A stretch of 64,000 nt of DNA, taken from assembly GCF_014844075.1 (NCBI RefSeq), contig NZ_CP062165.1, positions 3,596,001-3,660,000 of the forward strand, in the 5' to 3' direction. Below the pieces are notes generated by a model. The model was not told where the DNA came from. It saw only the letters and a program-made list of their open reading frames with translations, and made no database searches. Below are positions 62,081 through 64,000 of this stretch, in pieces (the first letter of the stretch is position 1; each line of letters starts with the position of its first letter). This stretch comes from Paenibacillus sp. JNUCC-31 (GTDB taxonomy: Bacteria; Bacillota; Bacilli; Paenibacillales; Paenibacillaceae). The position numbers and the translations under genes are program-made.

Positions 62081-63139
62081 ATGTCCAAACTTAAAGTTGC
62101 CGTTGTCGGCGCGGGATCGATATCCGATTTTCATTTACAAGCTTATGCCAGCAATCCCGAAGTTGAAATATACGCCATATGTGACCTGAATGAAGCTCGT
62201 GCCCAGGAAGCAGCGAAAAAATATAACGCTACTCATGTATTCACAGACTATAAGGAGCTTCTGGCACTGCCTGAAATCCATTCGATCAGCGTCTGTACCT
62301 GGAATGACACACACGCCGAGATTAGCATTGCTGCTCTGGATGCGGGTAAAAACGTACTTTGCGAGAAGCCGCTCTGTCAAACGGTAGAAGAAGCGCTGGA
62401 GGTAGAGAAGGCTGTTCACCGCACTGGGAAGCTGCTTCAAGTTGGCTTTGTACGCCGTTATAGCGACAATGCGCAAATCCTGAAGAAGTTCATTGATGAA
62501 GGCGAGCTGGGAGAGATCTATTATGCCAAGGCATCCTGTCTGCGGCGTTTGGGCAATCCGGGTGGCTGGTTTGCAGATGTTGAGCGTTCTGGCGGCGGCC
62601 CGTTGATCGATATCGGCGTACACATTATTGATATCTCCTGGTACCTGATGGGCAAACCGAAGGTGAAAACCGTCTCTGCGAATGTCTCCAATCGATTGGG
62701 TAACCGTGCCAATATCCGTAATCTGTCGTTCTACCAGGCGGCCGACTATGATGCGAACAAAAACACCGTGGAGGATATGGCCAACGCATTGATTCGCTTC
62801 GAGAACGGGGCAAGCCTGCTGGTGGATGTAAGTTTCACGCTGCACGCCAAGCAGGATGAAACTTCGGTCAGACTCTATGGCGATAAAGGTGGAGCTGAAC
62901 TGGAACCGGAAATCTCACTCATTGGCGAGAAATTCGATACCATCTTAAATATGACACCACAGGTCGACTTCAAATCCCTTGATTTTGCAGGTTCTTTCCG
63001 TAATGAAGTCAATCATTTTATCGACAGTACCCAAGGGCGCAAAGAGACGCTTAGTCCCGTTGAAGATGGCGTTGAAATCATGAAAATCCTCTGTGCCATC
63101 TACGAGTCGGCACGTGAAGGACGCGAAATTTCACTGTAG
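62081..63139 (+). CDS. Gfo/Idh/MocA family oxidoreductase
   Basis: A 352-residue NAD(P)-dependent sugar or inositol dehydrogenase. The N-terminal Rossmann fold begins KVAVVGAGSISDFHLQAYASNPEVEIYAICD. The family's catalytic-lysine block is NVLCEKPLCQT, and the C-terminal domain has GGPLIDIGVHIIDISWYLMG with the conserved D-x-G-x-H. RBS GGAGGGG precedes ATG 62081. With the upstream epimerase and flanking fucosidases it probably processes a sugar released from glycans. Confidence 0.94.
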   Translation: MSKLKVAVVGAGSISDFHLQAYASNPEVEIYAICDLNEARAQEAAKKYNATHVFTDYKELLALPEIHSISVCTWNDTHAEISIAALDAGKNVLCEKPLCQTVEEALEVEKAVHRTGKLLQVGFVRRYSDNAQILKKFIDEGELGEIYYAKASCLRRLGNPGGWFADVERSGGGPLIDIGVHIIDISWYLMGKPKVKTVSANVSNRLGNRANIRNLSFYQAADYDANKNTVEDMANALIRFENGASLLVDVSFTLHAKQDETSVRLYGDKGGAELEPEISLIGEKFDTILNMTPQVDFKSLDFAGSFRNEVNHFIDSTQGRKETLSPVEDGVEIMKILCAIYESAREGREISL

Positions 63140-63170
63140 ACAGGGTGTTGTAATACGAAAGTCGCAACTC

Positions 63171-63460
63171 CATTCGAAGTAGTGATGTCTAACAAGTCTT
63201 TACTTGTTGAACTAACCATTGTTCCAAAACGAAGTTCAGAATCTATCTGAAGAATGCACTGCATTCGAAGTGATAGGGCTTATATTTCTCTACATGTTGA
63301 ACTGAACGTTTAAGCCAAAACGGAGAGTGCAGAACCAATCTGGAGAAGCGAAGCGCTCGCCTTTATCCCCGGATTACCACCATTTATAGTGTGAAATCAG
63401 AGAAATCCGGGGATAAGAGCGATCGGAAGATGGTACTGCAATCGGAGTGACAGGGCTTAA
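63171..63460. repeat. Structured intergenic repeat, copy 3, with tandem flanking units
   Basis: The core hairpin has left arm 63354-63376 (GCGCTCGCCTTTATCCCCGG...) and right arm 63405-63425 (AATCCGGGGATAAGAGCGATC). Before it lie two degenerate 91-base units starting CATTCGAAGT at 63171 and 63262; both contain TGTTGAACT, CCAAAACGRAG and CAGAA-ATCTG-AGAA. The unit-start word GCATTCGAAGTGATAGGGCT (63261) returns as GCAATCGGAGTGACAGGGCT (63439) after the hairpin. The whole 365-base gap between the Gfo/Idh gene and the second fucosidase is filled by this element; no gene is seen in it. Confidence 0.7.
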
Positions 63461-63504
63461 CCTGTGGGGTTTATCTTATATCCAATCCGAAGGAGATGAA
63501 CGGG

Positions 63505-64000
63505 ATGAGCGAAACCAAAGAATCAGTGCTGGAACAGGAAGAGCAGGTCGTGGAAGCCGGTGTTCACAATTTTAGCAAAGAAGAGGAATGGGTGCAGCCT
63601 GAGGATCCGTTGCTGAATGAACGCCTGGAGTGGTTCAAGGATCAGAAGCTGGGGTTGATGATGCACTGGGGGCCCTATTCCCAGCTTGGACTCGTGGAGT
63701 CCTGGGCGCTAAGTGATGAAGATGGTGATTGGTCGCGCAATGATATCGACTGGACTGACGACATGGAGCATTTCAAGCGGGAATACTTTGATCTCAACAA
63801 AACGTTCAATCCGATTCGCTTTCAGCCGGAGGAATGGGCACAGATGGCCGCGGACAACGGGTTCAAATATTTCCTGTTCACTACCAAACATCATGATGGA
63901 TTCTGCATGTGGGATACACACACAACCGATTATCGTATCACAGGCAAGGATACTCCTTTTCACACCCATAAGTATGCAGATATTTGCCGGGCGCTTTTTG
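63505..64000 (+). CDS. Second GH29 alpha-L-fucosidase, 3' truncated by window edge
   Basis: The visible 165 codons start at ATG 63505 (AAGGAG upstream at 63490-63495) with an acidic leader, MSETKESVLEQEEQVVEAG, and no signal peptide. GH29 motifs follow: WFKDQKLGLMMHWGPYSQLGLVESWALS, FNPIRFQPEEWAQMAADNGFKYFLFTTKHHDGFCMWDTHTTDYRI. It is clearly a different subfamily from the fucosidase at 59169, because the loop after the first strand reads GPYSQLG. The nucleophile lies beyond the window. Confidence 0.93.
   Translation, partial: MSETKESVLEQEEQVVEAGVHNFSKEEEWVQPEDPLLNERLEWFKDQKLGLMMHWGPYSQLGLVESWALSDEDGDWSRNDIDWTDDMEHFKREYFDLNKTFNPIRFQPEEWAQMAADNGFKYFLFTTKHHDGFCMWDTHTTDYRITGKDTPFHTHKYADICRALF

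Overview
The window looks like a chromosomal segment of a Paenibacillus-type Firmicute. The reasons are the gpmI-eno-secG-rnr-smpB-ssrA order, strong GGAGG ribosome binding sites with frequent TTG and GTG starts, ATPase-less LplABC-type sugar importers with a membrane-bound AraC regulator, and a pspA-ydjGHI-type envelope stress operon. No 16S rRNA or other species marker is present, so the genus is an inference.

Layout. (1) 1-8322 is core genome: end of gpmI, eno, secG, rnr, smpB and the tmRNA gene ssrA. (2) About 8323-26100 is an AT-rich accessory island beginning at the 3' end of ssrA. It carries a type I restriction system in which HsdM is fused to a half HsdS (hsdMS, hsdR), a decayed IS30-type element, a DUF3800 / half-HsdS / HsdM-like cassette with no HsdR, an intact IS1182-type element, a 1377-residue NACHT-type NTPase ending in a PD-(D/E)XK-like nuclease, and a 240-residue protein with TIR/deoxyribosyltransferase-like features. 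A 10-base copy of the ssrA 3' end lies just after the NACHT gene. No integrase is visible. (3) 26279-31376 holds an MscS channel, a GT1 glycosyltransferase, an aldo/keto reductase and a GT2 glycosyltransferase broken by an in-frame amber codon. (4) 31731-44175 is carbohydrate catabolism: a solute-binding lipoprotein, two permeases, a membrane-anchored AraC regulator and a GH88 unsaturated glucuronyl hydrolase. Convergent to these is a kdgT-dtnK-pdxA2 operon for four-carbon sugar acids, with a PrpR-like regulator. (5) 44624-48859 is a GH38 alpha-mannosidase interrupted at a classic slippery heptamer, divergent from an AraC regulator. (6) 48863-52665 is a pspA-ydjGHI-like operon behind an ECF-type promoter. 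(7) 52693-55376 holds a DUF896 gene and a ring-cleaving dioxygenase that share TATCT-N8-AGATA operators, then an LtrA-family membrane protein. (8) 55546-64000 is glycan degradation: a domain-permuted GH3, two GH29 fucosidases (one cut by the window edge), a sugar epimerase, a Gfo/Idh/MocA oxidoreductase, and decayed remnants of a sialidase and a GH35 beta-galactosidase.

How the genes fit together. The right half suggests stepwise trimming of mannose-, fucose-, formerly galactose- and sialic-acid-bearing glycans, together with uronic-acid oligosaccharides. The island looks like a defence locus. A structured intergenic repeat occurs three times (about 1405, 61885 and 63171). The best candidates for an undescribed system are the DUF3800-HsdS-HsdM cassette and the NACHT-nuclease gene. 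All homology statements come from reading motifs by eye; no search was run.
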